Made by a program: the position numbers and the translations under genes
Shown here: positions 32,858-41,900 of the stretch, piece by piece
How positions within the stretch are numbered: position 1 is the stretch's first letter
Layout: every line of letters begins with the position of its first letter
Assembly (NCBI GenBank): GCA_018830645.1
Contig: JAHJSA010000055.1
Coordinates: 1-64,000, forward strand
DNA: 64,000 nucleotides
Reading direction: 5' to 3'
From: Actinomycetota bacterium
GTDB taxonomy: Bacteria > Actinomycetota > Thermoleophilia > RBG-16-64-13
The notes under the pieces: model-generated
Told to the model about the DNA's origin: nothing
Seen by the model: only the letters and a program-made list of their open reading frames with translations
Database searches by the model: none

Positions 32858-34183
32858 CTAGGAGCCGGCGCCTTCCGAGAGCGAACGCCACACGCCGCGC
32901 CCGCGCCACGCCAGCAGGCCAGTGCGCAGCGAGTCTCCCACGGTGAGAGCGGCCACCCCCACGTAGAGACCCAAGACGCCGCCGCCAAGGACTCCGGCCA
33001 CGAGCACGCAGCTCATGCTGAAGAGCGAGAGCGCGACCGCCTCGGTGATCAACCGAGTACGACGAGTGTGCACCACCATGCCCTGCAACCAGCTTTGCAG
33101 CATGCTGAGCGCCGGCAGCGGCAAGGCGAACCACAGACTCGACCGCGCGACGTCGGCAAGACCATCCGGGAGCCCGATCACGTCGCGGAACCAGAAGTCG
33201 CCCACAGGAGGAACAAGTAGCGCCGCGAGACCGACCGACGTGGCCGCCGCCCCCAAGAACGCAAAGCGACGCAATGCCCCGAACGAACCCTGCTCGCCGA
33301 GCAGGGCGACTACTACCTCATTGTACGCGAAGCCAAAGCTCCTGAACACGAAACTCACGCCGGTCACCACCGGCCACAGAGCGAGCGAATCGAGAGCGTT
33401 GGGCATCCTGCTCAGGGCCGCGCTCCCCAGCGGGCTCGCGAACAGGGCGATCACCGAGGTGAGAGACAGCGGGATATAGAAGGCAAGGAAGGCGCGCAGT
33501 CCCAGCCAGGACGCGCCGGGCGCCGAATCCGGCAGCTGATCGCGCAAGACCGGGGCGACGCGACGCTTCACGTAGAACGCTTCGGAGAACACGCCCGCGT
33601 TCATGGCCACTGCGGCAACGACGATACCGGGGATCGACCCCACAGCGTAGCCGATGGCGAGCACGGCGGCGTCTGCCGCCAGACGTACCAGGGTGCCGGT
33701 GCCTACGGCTCTTGAATGGCCAAAGCGAATGAGCACGCCCTGGTTGAAACGACGGTACGCGATGCCCCACGTCCAGGGGATCATGATGGCGAGCCCCACC
33801 CGCGCCGGACCGACCACCTCGGGCGGAGCATCGATGAGCGAGCCCACCACGACCCCGTAGAGGGGTGTGAACACGATCGCCGAGTGGATCAACGTGAGGG
33901 CCGCACTCACCCAAAGCATGAAGCGTCTGATCTTCAGGTACGCCGCCCGGTCCTTGGAGAGAGCCGTAGAGGCGGCGAGGAGCATCACGATGGGCGACTC
34001 GATGAGCAGGGCGAGGGGGAACACGACGCCCCCGAAGGCGGCGAGGTTCACCTTCGGTTCGATGAGGCGGGCCACCACGGCGCTGACTGCGGGCACCTCG
34101 AGCCCCATGAGCAGCCAGCTCAAAGCCAGAGGCCACCACGTCTTGAAGACGCGGCCCAGGGTCAGCGTCGGGGAGGTGAGCAT
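32858..34183 (-). CDS. MATE-like multidrug/polysaccharide flippase-fold protein
   Basis: Membrane protein of 441 aa with about 12 helices in two similar halves, recalling the MOP superfamily (MATE exporters, polysaccharide flippases, ANK-like transporters). The N-terminal region TLGRVFKTWWPLALSWLLMGLEVPAVSAVVARL and the second-half counterpart LGLRAFLAFYIPLSLTSVIALFASPLGSAALSRMPNALDSLALWPVV fit a repeat. The start ATG at 34183 is set before the first helix; upstream codons to 34258 are unconvincing. It is not a close match to a named family that I know. A role in exporting a lipid-linked compound is inferred from the fold only. Confidence 0.65.
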   Translation of the reverse strand: MLTSPTLTLGRVFKTWWPLALSWLLMGLEVPAVSAVVARLIEPKVNLAAFGGVVFPLALLIESPIVMLLAASTALSKDRAAYLKIRRFMLWVSAALTLIHSAIVFTPLYGVVVGSLIDAPPEVVGPARVGLAIMIPWTWGIAYRRFNQGVLIRFGHSRAVGTGTLVRLAADAAVLAIGYAVGSIPGIVVAAVAMNAGVFSEAFYVKRRVAPVLRDQLPDSAPGASWLGLRAFLAFYIPLSLTSVIALFASPLGSAALSRMPNALDSLALWPVVTGVSFVFRSFGFAYNEVVVALLGEQGSFGALRRFAFLGAAATSVGLAALLVPPVGDFWFRDVIGLPDGLADVARSSLWFALPLPALSMLQSWLQGMVVHTRRTRLITEAVALSLFSMSCVLVAGVLGGGVLGLYVGVAALTVGDSLRTGLLAWRGRGVWRSLSEGAGS

Positions 34184-34360
34184 GAGGTCATGATAGCCCA
34201 GAGCCACGAGCCCGGCTCGCCACCTATCATGAGTGCTGCGACGCCCACCCGGATCCAACCCGCCCCCCGCTCCATGCGGCTATAGCTCTCCGTGCGGAAG
34301 GCGTCGTGGGACTCGTCGGGGACGCTTCCAGAGGCGCCCCCGGAGTCTGCTCACACCTAC

Positions 34361-34523
34361 CAGGCTGTTGAAGAATGACGCTTCGCCGCGGGAGTACGCT
34401 GGGTACGCGCAAGGCAAGGACGCAGGGAGCGCTCGTAGCAGCGCTACGTGCGCGACTGAGGACGACGCATGGCGCCGCCCAGTGCGGTCTCCCGTGGCCG
34501 AGGTTTCGTTCTTCAACAGCCTG
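34361..34523. mobile_element. MITE-like element (163 bp)
   Basis: Perfect 15-bp terminal inverted repeats, CAGGCTGTTGAAGAA at 34361-34375 and its complement at 34509-34523. They are flanked by CTAC on both sides (34357-34360 and 34524-34527), which fits a 4-bp target duplication. There is no open reading frame of interest. The centre has an inverted repeat, GCGCTCGTAGC and GCTACGTGCGC around a 3-base loop. No transposase with these ends is in the window; the IS1380-type element has different ends. It inserted 11 bases past the SHOCT gene. Confidence 0.8.
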
Positions 34524-34534
34524 CTACGGGTGAG

Positions 34535-34924
34535 TCAGTCGGCGCGACCCGCCAGATCGGCCTTTCTCGCCAGGTATTCGTCGCGGTCGATCTCGCCGCG
34601 AGCGTAACGCTCGCCGAGGATACCGAGGGCACCGGACCGAGGCACAGCGGTCTGCGCAGAGACCGAAGGGGTGGTGAAGGGTGGCTGCCCCGGCTGGATA
34701 CCATACTGCTGGGGGCTCGCCTGCCCGTAGGCCGGCGGCGCAGCCGCCGAACCGCGATTCCGAGTCACCTCGACCACCAACCACACGATCGCGCCCACGA
34801 TCAGCAAGGGCACCAGCCCCATCAACCCGAAACCCATCAGAAGACCTCCGATACCGTCGAAGCCGCCGCCCAGTCCACCCAGGCCGCCGCCTAATCCACC
34901 CATCATCCCGCCGCCGCCCATCAT
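34535..34924 (-). CDS. SHOCT-domain membrane protein
   Basis: Protein of 129 aa: a Gly/Met-rich N terminus (about 1-25), one transmembrane helix (about 30-52, LMGFGLMGLVPLLIVGAIVWLVV), a Gln/Pro-rich linker and a C-terminal SHOCT helix pair (LGILGERYARGEIDRDEYLARKADL). SHOCT domains are short oligomerisation or anchoring modules on bacterial membrane proteins of mostly unknown role. GGAG lies 11 bases before the ATG. It stands alone between non-coding DNA and the MITE-like element. Confidence 0.85.
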   Translation of the reverse strand: MMGGGGMMGGLGGGLGGLGGGFDGIGGLLMGFGLMGLVPLLIVGAIVWLVVEVTRNRGSAAAPPAYGQASPQQYGIQPGQPPFTTPSVSAQTAVPRSGALGILGERYARGEIDRDEYLARKADLAGRAD

Positions 34925-35343
34925 GATCGATCAGGCTCCTTTCGCGTCGGCTGCCGGGCGCGCTGTTCGGCTGGTATCGACTCGATAACGGATACTCGTG
35001 CCAGCACGCCCCTTACATTGACCACTATCGCAGCCGGGTGTGAAGGAGGCGTAAAGACACCGCCATCGATCCCCGCCTCGGCTCTACTTTCAAATTGACC
35101 AGAGGCTTCATAATCACTAGGTTGGATATGCGGGAGACTCGGCGGCAAGACATGGACCGAAGCCTCGTCGATCAGCCAGTAGTCCGCGCCGAGCCGACGG
35201 CGCGAGCCGACTGTCGAACACCTGCGGAGTCTCCGACCGGCACCCCACCTGACGTGGGACCGGGCCGCGCGTAGGCGCCGGGCGCGTAGGCGCCGGGCGG
35301 GAGTCGCCGGCCTGTTGCGGGTCGCACTCCACCCCGCCCACGG
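34925..35343. other. Intergenic region, 419 bases
   Basis: No convincing gene. A 75-codon minus-strand reading frame (34921-35148, TTG start) touches the SHOCT start by an ATGA overlap but has unusually AT-rich codons and no family resemblance. The AT-rich patch around 35085-35130 is the likely promoter region for the SHOCT gene, though I cannot fix the boxes. A tandem 15-bp repeat (GCGCGTAGGCGCCGG twice) is at 35267-35296, near the 3' end of the ABC permease gene. Confidence 0.5.
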
Positions 35344-36123
35344 TCACCGCGCGAGCCTCCGGAACGCCCAGAGCGTGACCGCCTGCAGTATCGCGCCGAG
35401 GACCACCAACGAGAGTACCGCCTTGCCGATCGCGCCCCACTCGTAGCCGGTGATCATGAGGGCTCGCATGGCTTCGATCAGGTAGGTCACCGGGTTCCAG
35501 TCGTTGACCACCTGCATCCACCCCGGCATGAGAGCCTTCGGGACGAAGGCCGTCGACATGAACATCAGCGGGAACAACAGCAGGGAGATAGTGCTTGTGG
35601 CCTGCTCGCTCTTTGTGAGAAGGGCGGGGATGAAGCTCGAACCGGCAAAGGCGATCCCGAATGCCCCCGTCAGGAAGAGGATGAGCAGGAAGCCGCCCAC
35701 TCCGGTCACCAGAGTCGCTCCAAGAAGCATGCTCACAACCAAGATGACAGCCGCCATCGCCGCCGCCTGGAAGAACAGAGGCACCATCTCCCCGGCGAGG
35801 ATCGACCATCGGCTGATCGGGTAGGCCCGCAGCTTGTCGAGGTAGCCGCTTCGGAACTCCACCAGGAGCCCGTATCCCGACCAAGCCACCGCCATCAACC
35901 CGGCAAAAGCCACTTGCCCGGGGGCCAGGTAGGCCAGGTAGCTCGACTCGCTCCCGAAACCGGGCAGTTGCACGATGTCCTTGTAGAGCTGGCTGAAGAC
36001 CAGCAGCTGGATGAGAGGGAAGAAGATGATGCTGATCCAGTTGGCCGGCACGCGGACGAACCTGCGGGTGGTACGCAGGCCCAGGTGGTAGGTCTCGTAG
36101 ACGAAAGCGGTGAGAGCGTTCAA
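35344..36123 (-). CDS. ABC-2-type transporter permease
   Basis: Membrane subunit of 259 aa with six helices, DrrB/NodJ-like. The family stretch MAVAWSGYGLLVEFRSGYLDKLRAYPISRWSILAGEMVPLF is followed by four helices, ending with PVTYLIEAMRALMITGYEW. It pairs with the ATP-binding protein encoded 7 bases upstream. Together they would export a hydrophobic compound, drug or glycolipid. The substrate is unknown. Confidence 0.9.
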   Translation of the reverse strand: MNALTAFVYETYHLGLRTTRRFVRVPANWISIIFFPLIQLLVFSQLYKDIVQLPGFGSESSYLAYLAPGQVAFAGLMAVAWSGYGLLVEFRSGYLDKLRAYPISRWSILAGEMVPLFFQAAAMAAVILVVSMLLGATLVTGVGGFLLILFLTGAFGIAFAGSSFIPALLTKSEQATSTISLLLFPLMFMSTAFVPKALMPGWMQVVNDWNPVTYLIEAMRALMITGYEWGAIGKAVLSLVVLGAILQAVTLWAFRRLAR

Positions 36124-36130
36124 GGCTGAT

Positions 36131-37195
36131 TCACCACCCCAGGAGGAGCGGCTGGTCGGCGGCTCCCTCTCGTATGCGCCGCCCGGTGTATTTCATGAAC
36201 ACGTCGTCCAGGCTCGGCTGGCTCACCTTGAGACCGGTCACACGCAGTCCATCGCTTTCCAGGCGTCTGAGCAACCCAGGTACGGCGGCATAGGCGTTCG
36301 GCACCGCTAAGCTGACTCCGGCCGGGTGAGCGAGCACCGCACCGGGGGCCACCATCCCCTCAAGGAGCCGTCTCACGCGGGCGAGCGGGTCTACGGGAGG
36401 ATCTCCTGCGACGCCGCCGCCGTTGCCTTCGGCCGGGTCGTCGCCGACCCCGCGATCGGGCGCGCCGTGAGACTCGATCTGAAGCACCACGGTGTCCGCG
36501 CCGATGCCCTGCTTGAGCTCACTGGGCGCTCCATCGACCACGATCCGGCCGTGGTCGATGATCGCCACGCGCGAGCAGAGGCGGTCGGCCTCTTCCATGT
36601 AGTGCGTGGTGAGGAGCATGGTCGTTCCGGAGGCGTTGATGCGCTCGAGCTCCTCCCAGAGCGCCGTGCGGCTCTGGGGGTCGAGGCCCTCGGTAGGCTC
36701 GTCGAGGATCAGGAGTTCGGGGCAATGGACCAAGGCGGCGGCCACGTCAAGGCGCCGTTTCATCCCTCCCGAGTACGTGCCCGCGAGCTTCTTGGCCACC
36801 GACGAGAGCCCCATCAGTTCAAGGAGCTCGTCGGAGCGGCGCCGAACGGCCGCCGAGGGCATCCCCTGCAGCCGGCCGGCCAACTCGAGCGTCTCACGGC
36901 CGGTGCTGAAGGCGTCAAGGGTGGGATTCTGCATGGCCAAGCCGAGACGCCGACGCACTTCCACGGCCTGGGTGACTACGTCCAAGCCCACCACCCGGGC
37001 CGTGCCCGCGGTGGCGCGCAGAAGCGTGACGAGGATGCGGATAGCGGTGGTCTTTCCGGCACCGTTCGGTCCGAGCAGTCCGAAGAGCTCCCCCGGAGCC
37101 ACTTCGAAGCTCACATCGTCGAGGGCACGGGTACCGCCGCGGTAGACCTTCACAAGCCCTTTGGTCTGGATGGCGGGGCCGTCGTAAGCTCTCAA
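36131..37195 (-). CDS. ABC transporter ATP-binding protein (DrrA-like)
   Basis: Cytoplasmic ATPase subunit of 354 aa. The TTG at 37195 is chosen because GGAGG lies just upstream (GGAGGGTGGAGA) and an in-frame earlier start gives unrelated residues. Walker A GPNGAGKT, Q-loop, signature YSGGMKRRLD, Walker B LLILDEPTEGLDPQSR and H-loop TTHYMEEADRL are all canonical. A linker of about 40 acidic/Gly residues precedes a DrrA-type C-terminal domain (GLRVTGLKVSQPSLDDVFMKYTGRRI). It forms an exporter with the downstream permease. It is divergent from another ABC-2 pair across about 235 bases. Confidence 0.92.
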   Translation of the reverse strand: MRAYDGPAIQTKGLVKVYRGGTRALDDVSFEVAPGELFGLLGPNGAGKTTAIRILVTLLRATAGTARVVGLDVVTQAVEVRRRLGLAMQNPTLDAFSTGRETLELAGRLQGMPSAAVRRRSDELLELMGLSSVAKKLAGTYSGGMKRRLDVAAALVHCPELLILDEPTEGLDPQSRTALWEELERINASGTTMLLTTHYMEEADRLCSRVAIIDHGRIVVDGAPSELKQGIGADTVVLQIESHGAPDRGVGDDPAEGNGGGVAGDPPVDPLARVRRLLEGMVAPGAVLAHPAGVSLAVPNAYAAVPGLLRRLESDGLRVTGLKVSQPSLDDVFMKYTGRRIREGAADQPLLLGW

Positions 37196-37431
37196 TCTCC
37201 ACCCTCCACGATCTCGTGTTGAAGCCGCCGGACGTTCGAAACCGCAGGAGTCTCGTGTGTTGACGATGATACCCCGAGCGAAGCGCCGGCAGACATCGGC
37301 ACATCCAGGCCGGGAGTTCACGGTCCGTGGGGTCCGCGACGACCGACCCAGCTGCTACGGCCCCCGGCTCCTTTCTGGTAGCCTTGCGGCGGCTACAGTT
37401 CCCGGCCCACCCACGAGGAGCTTCCACAGAC

Positions 37432-38406
37432 GTGACCGCCGGAGAGTCGGGCGATAGCACCGGACTGACACTCGAAAGGGTGAGCAAGTCCTTCGAGGGT
37501 GTCCACGCCGTCTCCGAACTGAGTCTGAGAGTGCCCGAGGGCCTCATCTTCGGCTTCCTTGGCCCGAACGGTGCCGGGAAAACCACCACCATGCGCGTGA
37601 TCCTAGACATCCTGCGCCCCGACACCGGCGCAGTGAGGTGGCGTGGGCGACCGGTGGACGATCAGACCCGTCGCCGTTTCGGCTACCTGCCGGAGGAGCG
37701 GGGGCTGTACCCCAAGATGAAGGTACTCGACCAACTCGTATTCTTCGCCCGTCTGTACGGCATGCCTCGCGCTGAAGCCGCGGCCGCCGCCGAGCGCTGG
37801 CTCGAACGATTCGGCATCGCCGATCGCAGGGGCAGCCGCCTCGAGGAGCTCAGTCGGGGCAACCAGCAGAAGGTGCAGGTGCTCGTCGCGCTCGTACATG
37901 ATCCCGACCTGGCGCTGCTCGACGAGCCCTTCAGCGGCCTCGACCCACTCAACTCAGAACTGCTCGAAGCCGCCCTGCGCGATCTGCGCGACCGGGGCAA
38001 GACCGTCCTCTATTCGAGCCACCGCCTGGAGCAGGTGGAGGACCTCTGCGAGGAGGTGGCCATCATCGCCCGCGGGCAGTTGCGGCTTTCCGGCAACCTC
38101 GAGGCGATCCGCGACTCGGCAGCCCGCAGGATCCTGCACGTGCGCACCGCGTCCCGTATTCCGCCCGATATCACGGGTCTACCCCTGGACCCCGAAGAGC
38201 CCGGCCGCGACTACGCACGTTTCTCTCTACGCGAGGGCGCCGACCCGCAATTGGTGCTGCAGGTGCTGGCCGCCCGCGAAACTGTGGAGTACTTTGCCGT
38301 CGAGCGTCCCTCGCTCCAGGAGATCTTCATCGAGGCCACCGCGGACGGAGCGGGAAGCTCCAACGGCGACGGAGTGGAGGTCGCGGACGGGGTGGAGGCC
38401 GTATGA
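37432..38406 (+). CDS. ABC transporter ATP-binding protein (NatA-like)
   Basis: ATPase subunit of 324 aa, start GTG at 37432 with GAGGAG 11 bases upstream. Walker A GPNGAGKT, signature LSRGNQQKVQ (Arg-Gly-Asn in place of the usual Gly-Gly, as in NatA-type proteins), Walker B LALLDEPFSGLDPLN and H-loop YSSHRLEQVEDL. The DUF4162-like C-terminal domain is present. Pairs with the next gene through an ATGA overlap. The Na+ efflux ABC family NatAB is the nearest type, but export of another substrate is possible. Confidence 0.9.
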   Translation: MTAGESGDSTGLTLERVSKSFEGVHAVSELSLRVPEGLIFGFLGPNGAGKTTTMRVILDILRPDTGAVRWRGRPVDDQTRRRFGYLPEERGLYPKMKVLDQLVFFARLYGMPRAEAAAAAERWLERFGIADRRGSRLEELSRGNQQKVQVLVALVHDPDLALLDEPFSGLDPLNSELLEAALRDLRDRGKTVLYSSHRLEQVEDLCEEVAIIARGQLRLSGNLEAIRDSAARRILHVRTASRIPPDITGLPLDPEEPGRDYARFSLREGADPQLVLQVLAARETVEYFAVERPSLQEIFIEATADGAGSSNGDGVEVADGVEAV

Positions 38407-39671
38407 ACCTCGTGCGCCTGATCGTCGAACGCGAATACCGGGCGCGCGTGCGGAGCAAGGGCTGGATCATCGCCACGGTGTTCGGTCTCATCGCGATCGT
38501 GGGGCTGAACTTCGCGCCCACCATCGCCGACACGGTATTCGGCGGGCGACAGGTGCGCATCGCGGTGCTCGACGAGACCGCCGCCTCGATGAACGCCTCG
38601 TCCGGCTATCTCGAGCGACTGCGAGCCGATCTGGTGGAGACGCTCGCCAGCGGCGACCCGCGATACGTGGTGGAACGGGCCTCGGCGGACCGCGAGGGCA
38701 TGCTGGCCCAAGTCATGTCGGGGGCCGTCGACGGGTTCCTGCTCATCACGGAAGCTGGAAGCCAACAAGCTTTCAAGCTCACCACGCTCGATACGCTCGG
38801 CCTCGCCGAGCGCTCCCGGCTCACCTCGGCCCTCTCCGCCGCCCGCACCTTCCTCGACCTGGAGAAGAGAGGCATCGGCGGCGCCGAGGCGTTGGCGTTG
38901 TTCCGTCCGGTCGTGTTGGACACCGAGGTGGCCGGGAAGGGCCCCGACGACGGCGAGATCCCCGGCGAGTCATGGGCGCTCACCTACGTCCTCGTCCTCC
39001 TCTTCTACATCACCCTCGCCATCTACGGCACCTACGTAGCCATGGGAGTGATCGAGGAGAAGAGCACCAGGGTGGTGGAGATCATTATCTCCACGGTGAG
39101 GCCGTTCCAGCTGATGATCGGCAAAGTCTTCGGACTGGGCTTGGCGGCCCTCACCCAGTACGCCGTGTGGGTGGGAGCGGGGTTCGGACTCCTAGCCGCG
39201 CGCGGCGCGCTCTCGGGATTGGAGGTGGGGGCGGTGAGCCTGCGCTTCGCCGACATCGACCCCTGGCTGCTCGTGGCCTTCGCGGGGATGTTCGCCCTCG
39301 GCTTCTTCTCGTTTGCGGGCCTCTTCGCGGCCGGTGGTTCCCTGGTGAGCCGCACGGAGGACGCCGGGCAGATCACGGGACCGATCACCATGGTCCTGGT
39401 TGTGGTGCTGTTCCTGGCCGTCTACTCCATGGACAACCCCGAGTCCACGGGTGCCGTCGTGCTCAGCATGGTCCCCATGACGAGCCCTCTCATCATGTTC
39501 GTGCGCATCGCCATGGGCGACCCCCCAGCGTGGCAGATCGTTGTGTCATGCGTCGTGAGCCTCACCACCATCCTCGTCCTTGTGTGGATGGCGGCCAAGG
39601 TCTTCCGGGCCGGGATCCTGCTCTACGGTCGCAGGATGAGCGTGCGGGCGGTGGTCAAGGCGTTCAGGTAG
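38403..39671 (+). CDS. ABC-2-type permease (NatB-like)
   Basis: Membrane subunit of 422 aa. It has a first helix near residues 20-40 (WIIATVFGLIAIVGLNFAPTIAD), a large extracytoplasmic domain to about 190, then five or six helices with IEEKSTRVVEIIISTVRPFQLMIGKVFGLG, the stretch shared by NatB/YhaP proteins. It starts inside the stop of the ATPase gene (ATGA). The pair probably exports Na+ or a peptide-like toxin; not decided by sequence. Confidence 0.88.
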   Translation: MNLVRLIVEREYRARVRSKGWIIATVFGLIAIVGLNFAPTIADTVFGGRQVRIAVLDETAASMNASSGYLERLRADLVETLASGDPRYVVERASADREGMLAQVMSGAVDGFLLITEAGSQQAFKLTTLDTLGLAERSRLTSALSAARTFLDLEKRGIGGAEALALFRPVVLDTEVAGKGPDDGEIPGESWALTYVLVLLFYITLAIYGTYVAMGVIEEKSTRVVEIIISTVRPFQLMIGKVFGLGLAALTQYAVWVGAGFGLLAARGALSGLEVGAVSLRFADIDPWLLVAFAGMFALGFFSFAGLFAAGGSLVSRTEDAGQITGPITMVLVVVLFLAVYSMDNPESTGAVVLSMVPMTSPLIMFVRIAMGDPPAWQIVVSCVVSLTTILVLVWMAAKVFRAGILLYGRRMSVRAVVKAFR

Positions 39672-39759
39672 CGGGCGGACCACCGGGCGCTCCCACCACC
39701 GCGAGAAAGGCGGCGGCCGTGACCACGCGCACTCCGGGGATTCGCGAGGAGGCGGGGAT

Positions 39760-40395
39760 TCAGCCGCCCCTCTTCCGACTCATCAGATGCTTGAGACGCA
39801 GGCGCTCCTCGCGCTCACGCTCGTCGAGAGTACGTCTGATGGCGTCGAGTTGCGCCGAAAGGCCGGGAGCGACGCGCAACTCGAGCGTATTCACCTGCCG
39901 TGATGTCTGTGACACCGCCTCTCCCAGTCGGCGGAGCAGCATCTCGCGCGGGGCGGCATCGAGGAGAAGATCGGCCAGCAACTCGAACTCGCGCGCCGCT
40001 GCCGCCGCCGCCAAACCCGTCGAGCCGGGCGGCGCGCCACGGGCTCCGGGGGTGCGACCCAAAGGAGGGCGCGCCTCGATGTCGGAGACCGGGACGCCCC
40101 ACACCTGCCCGGGACGGATGTCGACGCGGAGATCGCGCCCCGGCCACCCGAGAGCCCGCAACCCCGTCTGCCCTTGGAGCGCCAGGGCCTCGACGAGCAC
40201 GGTGTACGCACGGGCGCTCCGTTCCTCGATTCGCGTCCGCGCATCGACGGCCGGTCGCGCCGTCCGGAACAACTCACTGACCAACGCCTCGCGCTTGCGC
40301 CGAAGCAGGTCGACCCCGCGCTCCACCTGGGCCAGACGTCTGCGGGCCCGGATCAAGTTCATGCGGGAGGCCGCCATCCGCTCGACGGCGCTCAT
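39760..40395 (-). CDS. atpD: V/A-type ATPase subunit D (central stalk)
   Basis: Central-shaft subunit of 211 aa. It forms a long coiled-coil (first 70 residues NLIRARRRLAQVERGVDLLRRKREALVSELFR, last 60 residues LGEAVSQTSRQVNTLELRVAPGLSAQLDAIRRTLDEREREERLRLKHLM) around a variable middle. It transmits rotation between the A3B3 head and the membrane ring. It is the last gene of the operon, starting in the stop of subunit B (ATGA). Confidence 0.93.
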   Translation of the reverse strand: MSAVERMAASRMNLIRARRRLAQVERGVDLLRRKREALVSELFRTARPAVDARTRIEERSARAYTVLVEALALQGQTGLRALGWPGRDLRVDIRPGQVWGVPVSDIEARPPLGRTPGARGAPPGSTGLAAAAAAREFELLADLLLDAAPREMLLRRLGEAVSQTSRQVNTLELRVAPGLSAQLDAIRRTLDEREREERLRLKHLMSRKRGG

Positions 40396-41900
40396 GGCGA
40401 AGCCTCGGTTCCCTCGGCGGAGCGCGCGGCCTCATCGCGCCCGGCGCCATCTCTCCCCGTGGCGTCCCGCACCGTTGCGTCACCCACCGTGGCGTCCCGC
40501 ACCGTCGCGTCACCTCCGGCAGTGTCGCGCACCGCCCACGTGGCGTCGCTGATGCGCAGGAGATCCTCCCGGGGTAGGCGCTCCAGCAGTCGCCAGCCCA
40601 GTTCGAGGGTCGCCGCTATGTCCCGCCGAGCACGGCCTTGACCGATGAACTCCCTCTCGAAGCGATCGGCGAAATCCATCGCCCTGCGGTCGGGGTCGCC
40701 CAGTCCCGACTCTCCCACTACGGCGGCCATCATGCGCGCTTCACGGCCGCGCGCGTACACGGCATAGAGCTGGTTGGCCCATTCGCGGTGCTCCGGAGCG
40801 GTCTTGCCCGGCCCGATGCCGGCGTTCATCAAGCGGGAGAGTGACGGCAACACGTCCACGGGCGGGAAGACCCCCTTGCGATGGAGATCGCCGCTCAGCA
40901 CCAGCTGGCCCTCTGTGATGTATCCCGTTAGATCTGGGATGGGATGGGTTATGTCGTTGTCGGGCATGGTGACGATGGGGATCTGGGTGAGGGAGCCCTC
41001 GCGCCCCTGCACCACGCCCGCGCGTTCGAAGATGCCGGCGAGATCGGTATACATGTAGCCCGGGTATCCCCGGCGCCCGGGGATCTCCTCGCGGGCGGTG
41101 GCGATCTCCCTGAGGGCTTCGCAATAGTAGGTCATGTCGGCGATGACAACGAGCACGTGCATTCCCGCGTCGAAGGCCAAGAACTCCGCCTCGGCGAGCG
41201 CGACTCGGGGCGCCAGCAACCGTTCGATGGTCGGGTCGCGGGCTTCGCTCAGGTACACCACCCCCCACTCCGAGGCGCCGCTACCTTTGAAGCGGTCGAG
41301 GAAGAGCTGGGTCTCGCGGGCGGTGATGCCCACGCCCACGAAGATCACGGCGAAAGGCTCACCCCGGGGGGCGCGCGCCTTCTCGACGATCTCGGCCGCA
41401 AGTTGCAGGCCGGGGAGCCCGGGACCCGAGAACACCGGCAGCTTCTGCCCGCGCACGAGCGTGTTCATGCCGTCTATGGCCGACACGCCCGTCTCCACGA
41501 AGTCCCCCGGGCGCGTGCGGCGGGCCGGGTTCAACGGCTCTCCCCAGATGGGTCGCAGATCCTCTCCCACGGGCGCGGGAAGCCCGTCGAGCGGCGCGCC
41601 GGTCCCGCTGAGGATACGCCCAAGCAGCTCGCGGCCCACCACGACGCGCGCCGTGGTGCCGCTCATGACCACCTCGGTCTCCCCCGGTCGCAGGCCAAGA
41701 GTCTCTTCCAACACCTGGATGACCGTGACTTCCTCGCCGGCGTCGATGACCTGGCCGCGGCGGGTCTGTCCGACCGACCGCACCGAGACCCACTCGCCCA
41801 GCTTGGCCCGGCGGACGCCTGTGAGATAAAGGAGCGGCCCGGCGGCGGCGAAGACACCCCGATAGATACGAGGGAGTGGGTGCACATCGTGGTGGCTCAT
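40392..41900 (-). CDS. atpB: V/A-type ATPase subunit B (non-catalytic)
   Basis: Head subunit of 502 aa without a complete Walker A, as expected for the regulatory subunit. Family blocks include SGPGLPGLQLAAEIVEKAR, VIFVGVGITARETQLFLDRFKGSG, YCEALREIATAREEIPGRRGYPGYMYTDLAGIFERAG and PIVTMPDNDITHPIPDLTGYITEGQLVLSGDLHRKGVFPPVDVLPSLSRLM. After the family end there is a C-terminal tail of about 45 residues (DATVRDATVGDATVRD..) encoded by a 30-bp minisatellite at 40459-40514. It overlaps subunits A and D by ATGA junctions. Confidence 0.95.
   Translation of the reverse strand: MSHHDVHPLPRIYRGVFAAAGPLLYLTGVRRAKLGEWVSVRSVGQTRRGQVIDAGEEVTVIQVLEETLGLRPGETEVVMSGTTARVVVGRELLGRILSGTGAPLDGLPAPVGEDLRPIWGEPLNPARRTRPGDFVETGVSAIDGMNTLVRGQKLPVFSGPGLPGLQLAAEIVEKARAPRGEPFAVIFVGVGITARETQLFLDRFKGSGASEWGVVYLSEARDPTIERLLAPRVALAEAEFLAFDAGMHVLVVIADMTYYCEALREIATAREEIPGRRGYPGYMYTDLAGIFERAGVVQGREGSLTQIPIVTMPDNDITHPIPDLTGYITEGQLVLSGDLHRKGVFPPVDVLPSLSRLMNAGIGPGKTAPEHREWANQLYAVYARGREARMMAAVVGESGLGDPDRRAMDFADRFEREFIGQGRARRDIAATLELGWRLLERLPREDLLRISDATWAVRDTAGGDATVRDATVGDATVRDATGRDGAGRDEAARSAEGTEASP
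40459..40514 (-). repeat. 30-bp minisatellite in the 3' end of the subunit B gene
   Basis: Two consecutive copies, 40459-40488 and a 26-base second copy at 40489-40514, differing at one base. They encode the repeated DATVRDATVGD tail. Confidence 0.8.

Noticed and set aside
34921-35148. 75-codon minus-strand frame overlapping the SHOCT start
   Set aside because: TTG start, no ribosome site, AT-rich codons unlike the neighbours and no family resemblance. The ATGA contact is probably chance.
37898-40552. Very long plus-strand open frame (884 codons)
   Set aside because: It runs through the NatB-like permease out of frame and antisense to ATPase subunits D and B. The residues are Arg/Ser/Pro-rich with no family features, as expected for antisense frames in GC-rich DNA.
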